From Paracoccus shanxieyensis (lineage in GTDB: Bacteria > Pseudomonadota > Alphaproteobacteria > Rhodobacterales > Rhodobacteraceae), in contig NZ_WMII01000013.1 in assembly GCF_009711265.1 (NCBI RefSeq), positions 1 to 64,000 on the forward strand: DNA of 64,000 nt. The letters are read 5' to 3'. The translations under genes were made by a program, and so were the position numbers. Positions within the stretch are counted from its first letter, which is position 1. Every line of letters starts with the position of its first letter. The notes beneath the pieces were generated by a model. That model was not told the DNA's origin and made no database searches. It was given only the letters and a program-made list of their open reading frames with translations. Below, piece after piece: positions 18,145-29,512 of this stretch.

Positions 18145-19569
18145 CTAGGCGGCGGATCCGCCGATGGTCAGCCCGCCGATCAGCAGCGACGGCATTCCCA
18201 CGCCCACCGGCACCCATTGCCCGGCCTTGCCGCAATTGCCGATGCCGGGATCCAGTTGCAGATCGTTGCCGATGGCGCGGATCTGTTGCAGCGCCGTCGC
18301 GCCATCGCCGATCAGCGTGGCGCCGCGCACCGGGTCGCCCAAGACGCCATCCTTGACGCGATAGGCTTCGGTGCAGGAAAACACGAACTTGCCGCTGGTG
18401 ATGTCCACCTGACCGCCGCCAAAGCCCACGGCATAGACCCCATCCCGCAGATCGGCCAGAATCGCCGCAGGATCGTCCGGACCGGCCAACATGAAGGTGT
18501 TGGTCATGCGTGGCATCGGCGCATGGGCATAGCTTTCGCGCCGCCCGTTGCCGGTCGGTTCGACGCCCATCAGCCGGGCATTCTGCCGGTCCTGCATGTA
18601 GCCTGTCAGGATGCCGTCCTCGATCAGCACATTGCGCCCCGGCGCATTGCCTTCGTCATCGACCGAGATCGAGCCGCGCCGGTCCGGGATCGTGCCGTCG
18701 TCCAGCACGGTGACGCCGGGTGCGGCCACGCGCTGGCCCAGCAGACCGGCAAAGGCGGAATGGCCCTTGCGGTTGAAATCGCCCTCAAGCCCGTGGCCCA
18801 CCGCCTCGTGCAGCAGGATGCCCGGCCAGCCCGGACCCAGCACCACATCCATCACCCCCGCAGGCGCGGGCACCGAGCGCAGGTTGACCAGCGCGATGCG
18901 CAGCGCCTCGCGGACCTGCGCCTGCCAGTGATCGGGTGCGATCAGCCCGTCCAGCGCGATGCGTCCGCCGCCGCCCGCATTGCCGCTTTCGCGGCGGCTG
19001 TTCGATTCCACGATGACCGAGACATTGATGCGCGCCATCGGGCGGATATCGGTGGCCAGCCCGCCTTCCGGGCGCAGGATGGCGACCTCCTGAACCGAAG
19101 TCGCGATGCTGGCCGAGACCTGCACCACACGCGGATCAAGGTCGCGGGCAAAAGCGTCGATGTCGCGCAAAAGTGCCACGCGGGCGGCAAAGCTGATGCC
19201 TGCGGCCGGGTCGATGGGCGCATAAAGCGGCGTGATCCGTCCGGCGGGGGGCAGGGCCAGCGTGCCGCCCGCGTCGCCTACGGCCAGCCGCACGGTTTGT
19301 GCAGCCTTGCGCAAGGCAGTTTCGTCGATTTCGGTGGAATGGGCATAGCCCGTCACTTCGCCGCGCACGGCGCGCAGGCCGAAGCCCTGATTGGCGTCAT
19401 AGCTGGCGGTGCGCAGCTGGCCATCGTCAAAAGCCAGCGTTTCCGCGCGCGAACGCTCAAGAAACAGCTCTCCGTCATCGGCGCCGACCAGCGCATCGCG
19501 CAGGATGCGCAGCGCGCCGTCATGGTCCAGATGGGTCTCAAAGGGCGAAAATGCGGCATCCGTCATCAT
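18145..19569 (-). CDS. tldD: metalloprotease TldD
   Basis: TldD normally pairs with PmbA/TldE in a Zn protease that processes small peptides and microcin-type substrates. About 474 residues from the ATG at 19569 (or 19566), preceded by AAAGGAT. The frame extends further upstream, but that part is not TldD-like. The zinc-binding motif HEAVGHGLEGDFNRKG lies near residue 256, preceded by DVVLGPGWPGILL. The C-terminus has the conserved FGGGQVDITSGKFVFSCTEAY and GNCGKAGQWVPVGVGMPSLL. pmbA is not adjacent. It is divergent to ctaC across about 160 bases. Confidence 0.93.
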   Translation of the reverse strand: MMTDAAFSPFETHLDHDGALRILRDALVGADDGELFLERSRAETLAFDDGQLRTASYDANQGFGLRAVRGEVTGYAHSTEIDETALRKAAQTVRLAVGDAGGTLALPPAGRITPLYAPIDPAAGISFAARVALLRDIDAFARDLDPRVVQVSASIATSVQEVAILRPEGGLATDIRPMARINVSVIVESNSRRESGNAGGGGRIALDGLIAPDHWQAQVREALRIALVNLRSVPAPAGVMDVVLGPGWPGILLHEAVGHGLEGDFNRKGHSAFAGLLGQRVAAPGVTVLDDGTIPDRRGSISVDDEGNAPGRNVLIEDGILTGYMQDRQNARLMGVEPTGNGRRESYAHAPMPRMTNTFMLAGPDDPAAILADLRDGVYAVGFGGGQVDITSGKFVFSCTEAYRVKDGVLGDPVRGATLIGDGATALQQIRAIGNDLQLDPGIGNCGKAGQWVPVGVGMPSLLIGGLTIGGSAA

Positions 19570-19732
19570 GAAATCCTTTGGCCAAGATGTCTCGACTAGG
19601 GGTTTTTTGGTCGTAAGTCGATAGGTATGACTTGCCCGTGAAGGGAGAATATGGTTGTCAAACAAGACCGATGTCGGCTTGGCTGGAGGAGCTTTGTCAC
19701 GCCGATGCGACAGTAGGCAGTGGGATGGGATA

Positions 19733-20626
19733 ATGGCAATTGCGACGATGCGCCGCAAATTCGCGGCAGTTTCCGGCCTTGGTTTTGCGGCATTGTCAGG
19801 CGTTTGCGCGAATGCGCAGGAAGTGCTGGGCGATCTGCCGACGATCGGCAAGCCGCATGCGCGCGGGATGGGGTTCCAGCCGCCGTCCAGCCCGCTGGCA
19901 CATGACCAGCAATGGCTGGATCACTTTGTGCTGTATATCATCACGGCCGTGACGATCTTCGTCTGCATCCTGCTGCTGATCTGCATCTTTCGCTATAACA
20001 GCCGCGCCAATCCGGTGCCCGCCCGCTTTACCCACAACACCCCCATCGAGATCGCATGGACCCTTGTCCCGGTGCTGATCCTTGTGGCCATCGGGGTGTT
20101 TTCGCTGCCGGCGCTGTTTCGCAGTCAGGAAATGCCCAACAATCCCGATCTGGTCATCAAGGCCATCGGGCATCAATGGTACTGGTCCTATGAATATCCC
20201 AATGACGGCATCGCCTTCGACGCGCTGATGCTGGAAAAGGACGCGCTGGCCGATGCCGGGTATTCAGAGGACGAATACCTGCTTGCCGCCGACAATCCGG
20301 TCGTTGTGCCTGTGGGCAAAACCGTGTTGATGCAGGTGACCGCCACGGATGTGATTCACAGCTGGACCATCCCCGCATTTGCCGTGAAGCAGGATGCGGT
20401 GCCTGGTCGCATTGCGCAGCTTTGGTTCGCGGCGGATACTGAAGGGGTTTACTTCGGCCAATGCTCCGAGCTGTGCGGCATCAACCATGCCTACATGCCC
20501 ATCGTGGTAAAGGCCGTAAGTCAGGAAAAATACGACGCGTGGCTGGCGGGTGCGAAGGAAGAATTCGCCGCTGACGCGTCCGATTATCTGCCTGTCCGGC
20601 CCGTGCAGCTGGCGCAGGCGCAGTAA
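19733..20626 (+). CDS. ctaC: cytochrome c oxidase subunit II
   Basis: CuA-bearing subunit of the aa3 oxidase. About 297 residues from the ATG at 19733 (the frame is open to 19655, but MAIAT matches Paracoccus CtaC starts). A signal peptide ends near CANAQ. There are two membrane helices ([20 protein letters not shown] and [20 protein letters not shown]), then the cupredoxin domain. The aromatic electron-entry patch is [13 protein letters not shown]. The CuA ligands lie in [15 protein letters not shown] near residues 242-256, with the upstream His in [12 protein letters not shown]. The C-terminal tail [17 protein letters not shown] is Paracoccus-like and may be processed. First gene of the cta block. 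Confidence 0.96.
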   Translation: MAIATMRRKFAAVSGLGFAALSGVCANAQEVLGDLPTIGKPHARGMGFQPPSSPLAHDQQWLDHFVLYIITAVTIFVCILLLICIFRYNSRANPVPARFTHNTPIEIAWTLVPVLILVAIGVFSLPALFRSQEMPNNPDLVIKAIGHQWYWSYEYPNDGIAFDALMLEKDALADAGYSEDEYLLAADNPVVVPVGKTVLMQVTATDVIHSWTIPAFAVKQDAVPGRIAQLWFAADTEGVYFGQCSELCGINHAYMPIVVKAVSQEKYDAWLAGAKEEFAADASDYLPVRPVQLAQAQ

Positions 20627-20635
20627 GGGAACGCT

Positions 20636-21553
20636 GTGGCCGATACCAACGCATATGAGGGCCCCGCCGAGGCGGGTTTCGGAGACTTCATCGCGCTGCT
20701 GAAACCGCGCGTGATGTCGCTGGTCGTGTTCACGGCCTTTGTCGGGCTGTGGATCGCGCCGGTGCAGATGAACCCGTTCGTGGCCTTCTGCTCGGTGCTG
20801 TTCATCGCGCTGGGGGGCGGGGCCTCGGGCGCGCTGAACATGTGGTATGACAGCGATATCGACGCGGTGATGAAGCGGACGGCAAACCGTCCCGTGCCCT
20901 CGGGGCGCGTGTCGCGCGAAGACGCGCTGGCGGTCGGTCTGGCGCTGTCGGGCCTGTCGGTGATGATGCTTGGGCTGGCGGCGAACTGGTTCGCGGCAGG
21001 CTTTCTGGCCTTCACGATCTTTTTCTATGCCGTGGTCTATACGATCTGGCTGAAACGCGCGACGCCGCAGAACATCGTCATCGGTGGCGCGGCGGGCGCG
21101 TTCCCGCCCATGATCGGCTGGGCCTGCGCGACGGGGGGCATCGGCATCGAATCCCTGCTGATGTTCGCGCTGATCTTTTTCTGGACGCCGCCGCATTTCT
21201 GGGCGCTGGCGCTGTTCATGAACAGCGATTATTCAAAGGCCGGGGTGCCGATGCTGCCGGTCACGCATGGCCGCCGCGTCACGCGCCGCCACATCTTCGG
21301 CTATACGCTGGTGCTGGCGCCCTTTGCGATCTGGCTGGGATTCACCTCGGTCGGCGGGCCGCTGTATCTGGCGGTCTCGGTCATCCTGAACGTCATGTTC
21401 ATCGCCGGCGGCTGGCAGATCCTGCGCCGGTCCGAGGAACAGGCACAGGCCGACGGCTACAAGGTCGAGAAACGCTATTTCCGCCAGTCGCTGTATTACA
21501 CCTTCCTGCATTTCCTGGCGCTGCTGGTGCAGCACTGGATGGGGGGATCGTGA
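20636..21553 (+). CDS. ctaB: protoheme IX farnesyltransferase (heme O synthase)
   Basis: Adds the farnesyl chain to heme B to make heme O, the precursor of heme A for the oxidase. 305 residues of the UbiA prenyltransferase fold with about 9 helices. The Asp-rich motifs are [19 protein letters not shown] (near residue 76) and the second-site [18 protein letters not shown] (near residue 198). It starts with GTG at 20636 after TAAGGGA. It overlaps the next small ORF at TGATG and belongs to the cta operon. Confidence 0.95.
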   Translation: MADTNAYEGPAEAGFGDFIALLKPRVMSLVVFTAFVGLWIAPVQMNPFVAFCSVLFIALGGGASGALNMWYDSDIDAVMKRTANRPVPSGRVSREDALAVGLALSGLSVMMLGLAANWFAAGFLAFTIFFYAVVYTIWLKRATPQNIVIGGAAGAFPPMIGWACATGGIGIESLLMFALIFFWTPPHFWALALFMNSDYSKAGVPMLPVTHGRRVTRRHIFGYTLVLAPFAIWLGFTSVGGPLYLAVSVILNVMFIAGGWQILRRSEEQAQADGYKVEKRYFRQSLYYTFLHFLALLVQHWMGGS

Positions 21554-21809
21554 TGCTGCCACGGGTCGAGCATGAGCTTCACAAGCGCCGCCGCAGCCGC
21601 AATATCGGCCTGCTGGTCGTGCTGCTGGCCTTTGCCGCGCTTGTCTTCGGCCTGTCGATTGCCAAGATCACCAATGGCGACATGATGGAGGGGTTCGACC
21701 ACCAGCCCCGCGCCTCGGTGCTGCCGCATGATCCCAACCCGCCCGCAAAGCCCGCCGGTCCCGTCGCCGCGCCGGGCACGCCGGGGGCGGCCGTATCACA
21801 GGAAAGCCC

Positions 21810-21813
<4 letters not shown>
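21553..21813 (+). CDS. small single-helix membrane protein in the cta operon (CoxF-like)
   Basis: About 86 residues (87 if the GTG at 21550 is used). A basic N-terminus ([11 protein letters not shown]) is followed by one transmembrane helix ([20 protein letters not shown]). A Pro/Ala-rich tail (about 35 residues) would lie in the periplasm. It overlaps ctaB at TGATG and ctaG at ATGA, so the three are translationally coupled. A small membrane ORF at this position is conserved in Paracoccus and Rhodobacter cta operons. Its biochemical role is not known to me; a helper for CtaG copper insertion or oxidase assembly is an inference from position. Confidence 0.75.
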
Positions 21814-23250
<1,437 letters not shown>

Positions 23251-23312
23251 CCGGCTGAGGATTTTCGGGCGGCGCGGGGCGTGACCCTCGCGCCGTTCCG
23301 CATGAGGGGCAG

Positions 23313-23984
23313 ATGCGCCGCTATCTTTTTCCGCTGATCCTGGGAGTGCTGGGCTGCGCCGCCCTGATCGCGCTTGGCCTGTGGCAATTGCAGCGCATGG
23401 AGTGGAAACAGGCGATGCTGGCGCAGATCCAGTCCCGGATCGAAGGCCCCGCCGTGCCCTTGCCTGAAACCCCCGACCCGTCGATGAAATACATGCCGGT
23501 GACGGTCTCGGGGATGACCACCGGGCAGGAAATCGACGTGCTGTCGGGCATGAAGGATCTGGGCGGCGGCTATCAGGTGATCTCCAGCTTCGTGACCGAT
23601 GACGGGCGGCGTATTCTGCTGGATCGCGGCTTCGTCGATCAGGACCACAAGCGCGACCCGCGCCCCGCCACGCGGTTGCAGGTGACGGGCAATCTGCACT
23701 GGCCGGATGAAACCAGCGGCGCGACGCCTGCGCCGAACCTTGACCAGAACATCTGGTTCGCCCGCGACGTGCCCGCGATGGCTGCGGCGCTGGACACCGA
23801 TCCGGTGCTGGTCGTGGTGGCGGCTGCGGTGGGCGACGCGCAGGGTGTCACGCCGGTCCCGGTGGCCATTCAGGGCATCCCGAACAATCACCTCAGCTAT
23901 GCCGTGCAATGGTTCATGATCGCGGCTGTCTGGGCAGGGATGACAGTGGCGCTGATCTGGCGTATCAGGCAGCGTCAATTCTAG
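23313..23984 (+). CDS. SURF1-family oxidase assembly protein
   Basis: 223 residues with two transmembrane helices at the ends (LILGVLGCAALIALGLWQLQ and WFMIAAVWAGMTVALIWRI) around a periplasmic domain. This is the SURF1/Shy1 layout. The family signature GLWQLQRMEWKQ and the C-terminal NNHLSYAVQWF are both present. SURF1 proteins bind heme A and hand it to oxidase subunit I. It follows ctaE by about 60 bases with GAGGGG before the ATG, and precedes thrC by 10 bases. Confidence 0.93.
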   Translation: MRRYLFPLILGVLGCAALIALGLWQLQRMEWKQAMLAQIQSRIEGPAVPLPETPDPSMKYMPVTVSGMTTGQEIDVLSGMKDLGGGYQVISSFVTDDGRRILLDRGFVDQDHKRDPRPATRLQVTGNLHWPDETSGATPAPNLDQNIWFARDVPAMAAALDTDPVLVVVAAAVGDAQGVTPVPVAIQGIPNNHLSYAVQWFMIAAVWAGMTVALIWRIRQRQF

Positions 23985-23994
23985 AGGATCGCGG

Positions 23995-25383
23995 ATGCGC
24001 TACGTTTCGACCCGAGGCCGGGCAGAGGTTCTGGATTTCGCCGCAGCCATGATGACGGGCCTTGCCCGCGACGGTGGCCTGTATCTGCCCGAGACCATCC
24101 CGACCTTTTCGGCCGATGACATCGCCGCCTTCGAGGGCCTGTCCTATGAAGAGGTCGCGCTGCGGGTGGTGACGCCGTTCGTCGGCGACAGCTTCACGCA
24201 GGACGAATTGAAGGGCGCCATCTCGCGCGCCTATGCCGGGTTCGACCATGTGGCCCGCGCGCCGATGGTCCAGCTTGCGCCGGGGCATTTCCTGCTGGAA
24301 CTGTTCCACGGCCCGACGCTGGCCTTCAAGGATTTCGCGATGCAGCTGATCGGTCAGCTGTTCCAGCTGGCGCTGGCCAAGTCCGGCCAGCGGGTGGCGA
24401 TCCTTGGCGCGACCTCGGGCGATACCGGATCGGCGGCGATCGAGGCCTTCCGGGGCCTGTCCAATGTCGATGTGTTCATCATGTATCCGCATGGCCGCGT
24501 CAGCGAAGTGCAGCGCCGCCAGATGTCGACGCCCGCCGATGCCAATGTGCATGCGCTGGCCGTCGATGGCACCTTCGACGATTGTCAGGCGCGTCTGAAA
24601 GACCTGTTCAACGATCACGACTTCCGCGACGGCGTGGGGCTGGCCGGGGTCAACTCGATCAACTGGGCGCGGGTGCTGGCGCAGATCGTCTACTATTTCA
24701 CCGCCGCCGTGTCGGTGGGTGGGCCGCTGCGTCAGGTGGATTTCACCGTGCCCACGGGGAATTTCGGCGACATCTTCGCAGGCTCGATCGCCAAGGCGAT
24801 GGGGCTGCCGGTGGGCAAGCTGGTCGTGGCCACCAACCAGAACGACATCCTGCACCGCGCGCTGTCGACCGGCGAATACCGCGTGGGCACGGTCGAACCC
24901 TCGATCAGCCCATCGATGGACATTCAGGTCAGCTCGAACTTTGAACGCGCGCTGTGGCTGGCTTACGGTCAGGACGGCGCGGCGGTCACGCAGCTGATGG
25001 ATGAGCTGAAATCCGGCGGCTTCAGCATCAGTCAGGGCGCGCTGGAAGCCCTGCGGGAAACCTTCGTCTCGGGCCGCGTATCCGAGGCCGAGACGGCCCA
25101 GACCATCGCCACCATCCATGCCGAAACCGCCGAGGTGATCTGCCCGCATACCGCGGTCGCGGTCAAGATCGCCCGCGAACATCAGCGCCCCGGCGTGCCG
25201 ATGATCAGCCTGTCGACCGCGCATCCGGCCAAATTCCCCGATGCGGTCGAGGCCGCCATCGGCATCCGCCCGGCGCTGCCCGCGCATATGGCGGATCTGT
25301 TTGACAAGCCCGAGCGCATCACCCGAGTTGAAAACGACCCGGAAAAGATTAAATCGCTGATCCTTGAACGGAGAACAGCTTGA
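23995..25383 (+). CDS. thrC: threonine synthase
   Basis: PLP enzyme that converts O-phosphohomoserine to threonine. 462 residues, the long (class I) form. The N-terminus MRYVSTRGRAEVLDFAAA is characteristic. The PLP lysine is at about 112 (GPTLAFKDFAMQ). The phosphate-binding loop is GATSGDTGSAAIEAF near residue 138. NSINWARVLAQIVYYF and PTGNFGDIFAG follow. It starts 10 bases after the SURF1 gene, and its stop overlaps the next gene's TTG start (TTGA). Confidence 0.96.
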   Translation: MRYVSTRGRAEVLDFAAAMMTGLARDGGLYLPETIPTFSADDIAAFEGLSYEEVALRVVTPFVGDSFTQDELKGAISRAYAGFDHVARAPMVQLAPGHFLLELFHGPTLAFKDFAMQLIGQLFQLALAKSGQRVAILGATSGDTGSAAIEAFRGLSNVDVFIMYPHGRVSEVQRRQMSTPADANVHALAVDGTFDDCQARLKDLFNDHDFRDGVGLAGVNSINWARVLAQIVYYFTAAVSVGGPLRQVDFTVPTGNFGDIFAGSIAKAMGLPVGKLVVATNQNDILHRALSTGEYRVGTVEPSISPSMDIQVSSNFERALWLAYGQDGAAVTQLMDELKSGGFSISQGALEALRETFVSGRVSEAETAQTIATIHAETAEVICPHTAVAVKIAREHQRPGVPMISLSTAHPAKFPDAVEAAIGIRPALPAHMADLFDKPERITRVENDPEKIKSLILERRTA

Positions 25384-26645
25384 ACAATATCCGCATCAGC
25401 ACCCTGTCCAATGGTCTGCGTGTCGTCACCCGCGACATGCCCGGCCTGCATTCGGCCGCCATCGGCATCTGGGTCAATGCCGGTTGCCGCGACGAACGCG
25501 CCGATCAGAACGGCATTGCGCATTTTCTGGAACATATGGCCTTCAAGGGCACGCCCACGCGCACACCCTTGCAGATCGCAGAAGCCATCGAAAATGTCGG
25601 CGGCTATATCAACGCCTATACCTCGCGCGATGTGACCAGCTATTACGTCCGCGTGCTGTCGGGCGATGTCGGCATGGCGCTGGACGTGATTTCGGACATC
25701 GTGCTGAACCCGATCTTCGACGCGCGCGAGATCGAGGTTGAACGCGGCGTGATCTTGCAGGAAATCGGCCAGTCGCTGGACACGCCCGACGACGTGATCT
25801 TTGACTGGCTGCAAGAGGCCGCCTATCCCGATCAGCCGATGGGCCGCACCATCCTTGGCCCGGCGGAACGCGTCAGCAGCTTTTCGCGCGAGGATCTGGC
25901 GGGCTTCACCGCCGAACATTACGGCCCCGAGCGCATGATCGTGGCCGCCGCCGGCGCGGTCGATCACGATGCCATTCTGGCGCAGGTGCAGGCGACGTTT
26001 TCGCATCTGGTGGCGCGGCCCCGCACGGCGCGTGAACCGGCCCGCTGGCAGGGCGCGGAAACCCGGCGCGTGAAAAAGCTGGAACAGGCGCATTTCGCAC
26101 TGGCCTTTGAAGGGCCGGGCTATCTGGACCCGGATTTCTATGCGGCGCAGATCTGGACCTCGGCTTTGGGGGGCGGCATGTCCTCGCGGCTGTTCCAGAA
26201 ACTGCGCGAGGAAAAGGGCTTGTGCTATTCGATCTTTGCCCAGTCCGGTTTCCATGACGATACCGGCATGGTGACGATCTATGCAGGAACCTCGGGCGAT
26301 CAGGTGGCCGATCTGGCCAATCTGACGGTGGATGAGATCCGCCGCTCGGCCGAGGACATGACCGAGGCCGAGATTGCCCGCGCCCGCGCCCAGTTGAAGG
26401 CCGGGCTGCTGATGGGGTTGGAAAGCCCCACGGGGCAGGCCGAACGCATGGCCCGGTCGCTGGCGATCTGGGGCCGCGTGGCCGATCCTGCCGAGGTGGC
26501 CGCGCGCATCGACGCCGTGACCATCCGCGATGTCCGCGACCACGCGGCACGGCTGATCCAGAATGCCCGGCCCGCGCTGGCGCTGTATGGTCCGGTCAAA
26601 TCGGCCCCCACGCGCGACCGGCTGGCGGAAAGGCTTGCTGCCTGA
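25380..26645 (+). CDS. M16 family zinc peptidase (processing-peptidase-like)
   Basis: 421 residues, close to mitochondrial processing peptidase beta. The inverted zinc motif HFLEH is at residues 48-52 and the distal Glu at about 128 (ERGVILQEIG). The Gly-rich loop is near residue 265 (SALGGGMSSRLFQKLREEKG). The start is TTG inside the thrC stop, preceded by GGAGAACAGC. Relatives are often found beside thrC in alphaproteobacteria. It probably degrades peptides in the cytoplasm or periplasm; no signal peptide is visible. Confidence 0.93.
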   Translation: MNNIRISTLSNGLRVVTRDMPGLHSAAIGIWVNAGCRDERADQNGIAHFLEHMAFKGTPTRTPLQIAEAIENVGGYINAYTSRDVTSYYVRVLSGDVGMALDVISDIVLNPIFDAREIEVERGVILQEIGQSLDTPDDVIFDWLQEAAYPDQPMGRTILGPAERVSSFSREDLAGFTAEHYGPERMIVAAAGAVDHDAILAQVQATFSHLVARPRTAREPARWQGAETRRVKKLEQAHFALAFEGPGYLDPDFYAAQIWTSALGGGMSSRLFQKLREEKGLCYSIFAQSGFHDDTGMVTIYAGTSGDQVADLANLTVDEIRRSAEDMTEAEIARARAQLKAGLLMGLESPTGQAERMARSLAIWGRVADPAEVAARIDAVTIRDVRDHAARLIQNARPALALYGPVKSAPTRDRLAERLAA

Positions 26646-27226
26646 TGTTCAGCCGCCGCCGTCCGCCTCGATTGGAAACCGAGCGGATGGTACTGCGTTT
26701 GCCCGCGCATGGCGATCATGAGCCATGGGCGGGCCTGCGCGCGGTAAGCCGCGATTTCCTGACCCCGTGGGAGCCGGTCTGGGCGGCCGATCATCTGTCG
26801 AAGAAAAGCTTTACCAACCGCGTCTACTGGGCGCAGCGGGCGCATCGCAACGGCACGGCGCTGCCCCTGTTCCTGCTGCTGCGCGACGGCACGCTGGTCG
26901 GCGCGATCACGCTGGACAATATCCGGCGCGGCCCGGCGCAGATGGCCAGCATCGGCTATTGGATCGGCCAGCCCTTCGCGCGGCAGGGCTATATGCGCGA
27001 GGCCATTGACGGGCTGGTGAAATACGCCTTTACCGCGCTGGACCTGTCGCGGATCGAAGCGGCCTGCCTGCCGGAAAACGCCGCCTCGCGCGGGGTGCTG
27101 GAACGCGCGGGCTTCAAATATGAAGGCGTCGCGCAAAGCTATCTGCAGATCAACGGCCGCTGGCGCAATCATGTGCTTTACGCCAATCTGCGCGGCGACC
27201 GGCGCGGCAAGACCGAGGTGCGCTGA
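26645..27226 (+). CDS. GNAT acetyltransferase, RimJ/RimL type
   Basis: 193 residues with the RimJ-like start LETERMVLRLPAHGDHEPWA. The acetyl-CoA motif region is IGYWIGQPFARQGYMREAID (near residue 102). The C-terminal pattern is ENAASRGVLERAGFKYEGVA. It is probably an N-alpha-acetyltransferase for a ribosomal or other protein; the substrate is not deducible. It overlaps the M16 gene by one base (TGATG) and the next gene by one base, so it is translationally coupled to both. Confidence 0.88.
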   Translation: MFSRRRPPRLETERMVLRLPAHGDHEPWAGLRAVSRDFLTPWEPVWAADHLSKKSFTNRVYWAQRAHRNGTALPLFLLLRDGTLVGAITLDNIRRGPAQMASIGYWIGQPFARQGYMREAIDGLVKYAFTALDLSRIEAACLPENAASRGVLERAGFKYEGVAQSYLQINGRWRNHVLYANLRGDRRGKTEVR

Positions 27227-28629
27227 TGCTGAACCCCGCCGATGATGCGCTGGCCGCCTTGCTGCCTGACGGCGTGCTGCGCCCGATCACCCCCGTTTAT
27301 CTGGAAGAGCCGCGCGGCCGCTATCGCGGGCAGGCCGGGCTGGTCGCCGCGCCGCGCAGCACCGAGGAGGCGGCGGCCATCGTGCGGGCCTGTGCACAGG
27401 CGCGGGTGGGGATCGTGGCGCGCGGCGGCGGCACCGGGCTGGTGTCCGGGCAGGTGATGCCCGAGGGCCCCGCGCCCCTGATCCTGTCGCTGGAGCGGAT
27501 GACCGCGCTGCGCGGCCTGTGGCCCGAGGAAAACGTGCTGGTGGCCGAGGCCGGCATGACCCTGCAAGCCGTGCGCGATGCCGCGGATGGGGCGGGGCGG
27601 CTGTTTCCGCTGTCGCTGGCCAGTCAGGGCACGGCGGCGATCGGCGGCTGCCTTGCGACGAATGCCGGGGGGGTGACGGCCTTGCGCCACGGCACCGCCC
27701 GCGCGCTGTGTCTGGGCATCGAGGCGGTCCTGCCCGACGGGCGCGTGCTGCGTGACCTGAAGCGGCTGCGCAAGGACAATACCGGCTATGACCTGCGCGA
27801 TCTGCTGATCGGGGCCGAGGGCACGCTGGGCATCATCACCGCCGCCAGCCTGCGTCTGGTCGTGCCGCCCGCTGCAACGGGCGTGGCGATGTTGCAGGTG
27901 CCCTCGCCGCAGGCCGCGCTGACGCTGCTGTCCTTGGCCGAGGGGCGGATGGCGGGGGGCGTCACCAGTTTCGAGCTGATCTCGGGGCAGGGGCTGGCCT
28001 TTCTGTCGCAGACCTTGCCGCAGATCCGCCAGCCCTTGCCCGGCGCGCCGTGGTCGGTCTTGCTGGAGGTGGGCCTGCCCGAAGGCCTGCCGCCCCAGAC
28101 CGCGCTTGAGGCGCTGCTGGTCGATGCCATGGAACGTGGACTGGTTCAGGATGGCGTCATCGCGCAATCCGGCCAGCAGGCGGCGGAATTCTGGAACCTG
28201 CGCGAGCATCTGCCGCAGGCGAACCGCCTGATCGGCGCGATTGCCAGCCATGATATCAGCCTGCCTTTGTCCGAGATCGCCGGTTTCATCGACGCGGCCG
28301 GGGCCGCGCTGGCGCCGCATGATGTGCGCATCAACTGCTTTGGCCATCTGGGCGACGGCAATCTGCATTACAACCTGTTCCCCGTGGCCGGGCGCGCACG
28401 CGGCGACTATGACGGCCAGCGCAAGGCGCTGTCGCGCATGGTGCATCAGATGGTCATGGACCGGGGCGGCAGCTTTTCGGCCGAACATGGCGTGGGCCGC
28501 CTGAAGGTGGCCGAGCTTGAGGAATGGGGCGATCCCGTGCGGCTGGCGGCCATGCGGGCGATCAAGGCGGTGCTGGACCCCTTGGGCATCATGAATCCCG
28601 GGGCGGTTCTTTCCCAAGCGCCGGCGTAA
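27226..28629 (+). CDS. FAD-binding oxidoreductase (D-2-hydroxyacid dehydrogenase type)
   Basis: 467 residues of the GlcD/D2HGDH/VAO family. The N-terminal FAD_binding_4 domain has GIVARGGGTGLVSGQVMPEG (near residue 64) and LASQGTAAIGGCLATNAGG. The C-terminal FAD-oxidase domain has the metal and substrate signature NCFGHLGDGNLHYN (near residue 370) and the terminal SAEHGVGRLK. It probably oxidises D-2-hydroxyglutarate, D-lactate or a similar acid and passes electrons to a quinone or flavoprotein. It is coupled by TGATG to the GNAT gene. Its 3' end overlaps the convergent LysR gene by 41 bases. Confidence 0.9.
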   Translation: MLNPADDALAALLPDGVLRPITPVYLEEPRGRYRGQAGLVAAPRSTEEAAAIVRACAQARVGIVARGGGTGLVSGQVMPEGPAPLILSLERMTALRGLWPEENVLVAEAGMTLQAVRDAADGAGRLFPLSLASQGTAAIGGCLATNAGGVTALRHGTARALCLGIEAVLPDGRVLRDLKRLRKDNTGYDLRDLLIGAEGTLGIITAASLRLVVPPAATGVAMLQVPSPQAALTLLSLAEGRMAGGVTSFELISGQGLAFLSQTLPQIRQPLPGAPWSVLLEVGLPEGLPPQTALEALLVDAMERGLVQDGVIAQSGQQAAEFWNLREHLPQANRLIGAIASHDISLPLSEIAGFIDAAGAALAPHDVRINCFGHLGDGNLHYNLFPVAGRARGDYDGQRKALSRMVHQMVMDRGGSFSAEHGVGRLKVAELEEWGDPVRLAAMRAIKAVLDPLGIMNPGAVLSQAPA

Positions 28630-29503
28630 GATTGCGGCGCAGGTGGTCCAGATAGGCGGTCAGGCGCGGCGGCACGAAGGGCTGCGGCAATGACAGCGCC
28701 TGAATATCCAGTTGCGGGCCGGGAAAGCCCTCCAGCAGGCGGATCAGGCGGCCTTGCGCGACATCCTCGGCGATGATGAAGCGGGGGATGATGGCGATGC
28801 CTTCGCCGTGCAGGGCAAGACGGCGGGTGGATTGCGCGCTGTTCACCGTGATCTGGCCGGGCAGGGGCACGCTGATGGCGCGGCCCTCGATCACGAAGGT
28901 GGCGCGATGGGCGACCGGCGCGTTGCTGTCGCGGATGTTGCGGTGTTCGCGCAGATCGTCTGGATGGCGCGGGGCCGGGTGGGCGGCCAGATAGTCGGGG
29001 CTTGCCACGGCCCATGTCTCGGTCCGGCCGATGCGGCGGGCGATCAGGCTGGAATCGCCCAGGACCCCGATGCGCAGCGCCAGATCGAAGCCTTCGGCGG
29101 CCAGATCGACATAGCGGTCGGTCAGCCGCAGATCGACCTGCGCGCCGGGATGGTCGCGCAGAAAATCCGCGGTCAGCACCTGCACGAACATTTCGCCGAA
29201 ACTGACCGGAGCCGTGATGCGCAGCCGCCCCGACAGCATGCCGTCATCGGCCCTGGCCTGTGCGTCCAGTTCATCGACCGCATTCAGAACCCGGCGCGCG
29301 GCGATCAGATAACGCTCGCCCGCCGTGGTCAGCGACAGCGCCCGGGTGGTGCGGTTCAGCAGCGTGATGCCCTGCTGGCCTTCCAGCGCCGCGACATATT
29401 TGCTGACCAGCTTGTTCGAGATCCCAAGCCGCTGTCCGGCCCGCGTGAACGAGCCGCTGTCCACCACCGCGACAAAGGCGCGTATTCCATCCAGCCTGTC
29501 CAT
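28589..29503 (-). CDS. LysR-family transcriptional regulator
   Basis: 304 residues. The N-terminal winged helix-turn-helix (about 1-60) reads FTRAGQRLGISNKLVSKYVA then ALEGQQGITLLNRTTRALSL. The effector domain follows (about 90-295, RLRITAPVSFGEMFVQVLTA). It is divergent from a DoxX gene across 103 bases that hold GCGACA repeats, so it probably regulates that gene and itself. The effector is unknown. Its 3' end lies inside the end of the FAD oxidoreductase gene. Confidence 0.92.
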   Translation of the reverse strand: MDRLDGIRAFVAVVDSGSFTRAGQRLGISNKLVSKYVAALEGQQGITLLNRTTRALSLTTAGERYLIAARRVLNAVDELDAQARADDGMLSGRLRITAPVSFGEMFVQVLTADFLRDHPGAQVDLRLTDRYVDLAAEGFDLALRIGVLGDSSLIARRIGRTETWAVASPDYLAAHPAPRHPDDLREHRNIRDSNAPVAHRATFVIEGRAISVPLPGQITVNSAQSTRRLALHGEGIAIIPRFIIAEDVAQGRLIRLLEGFPGPQLDIQALSLPQPFVPPRLTAYLDHLRRNLTPALGKEPPRDS

Positions 29504-29512
29504 CTATCCCCG

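Noticed and set aside
18145..19851. 568-residue version of TldD with a longer N-terminus
   Set aside because: The added residues lack TldD similarity and run across the ctaC upstream region; ATG 19569 has AAAGGAT in front.
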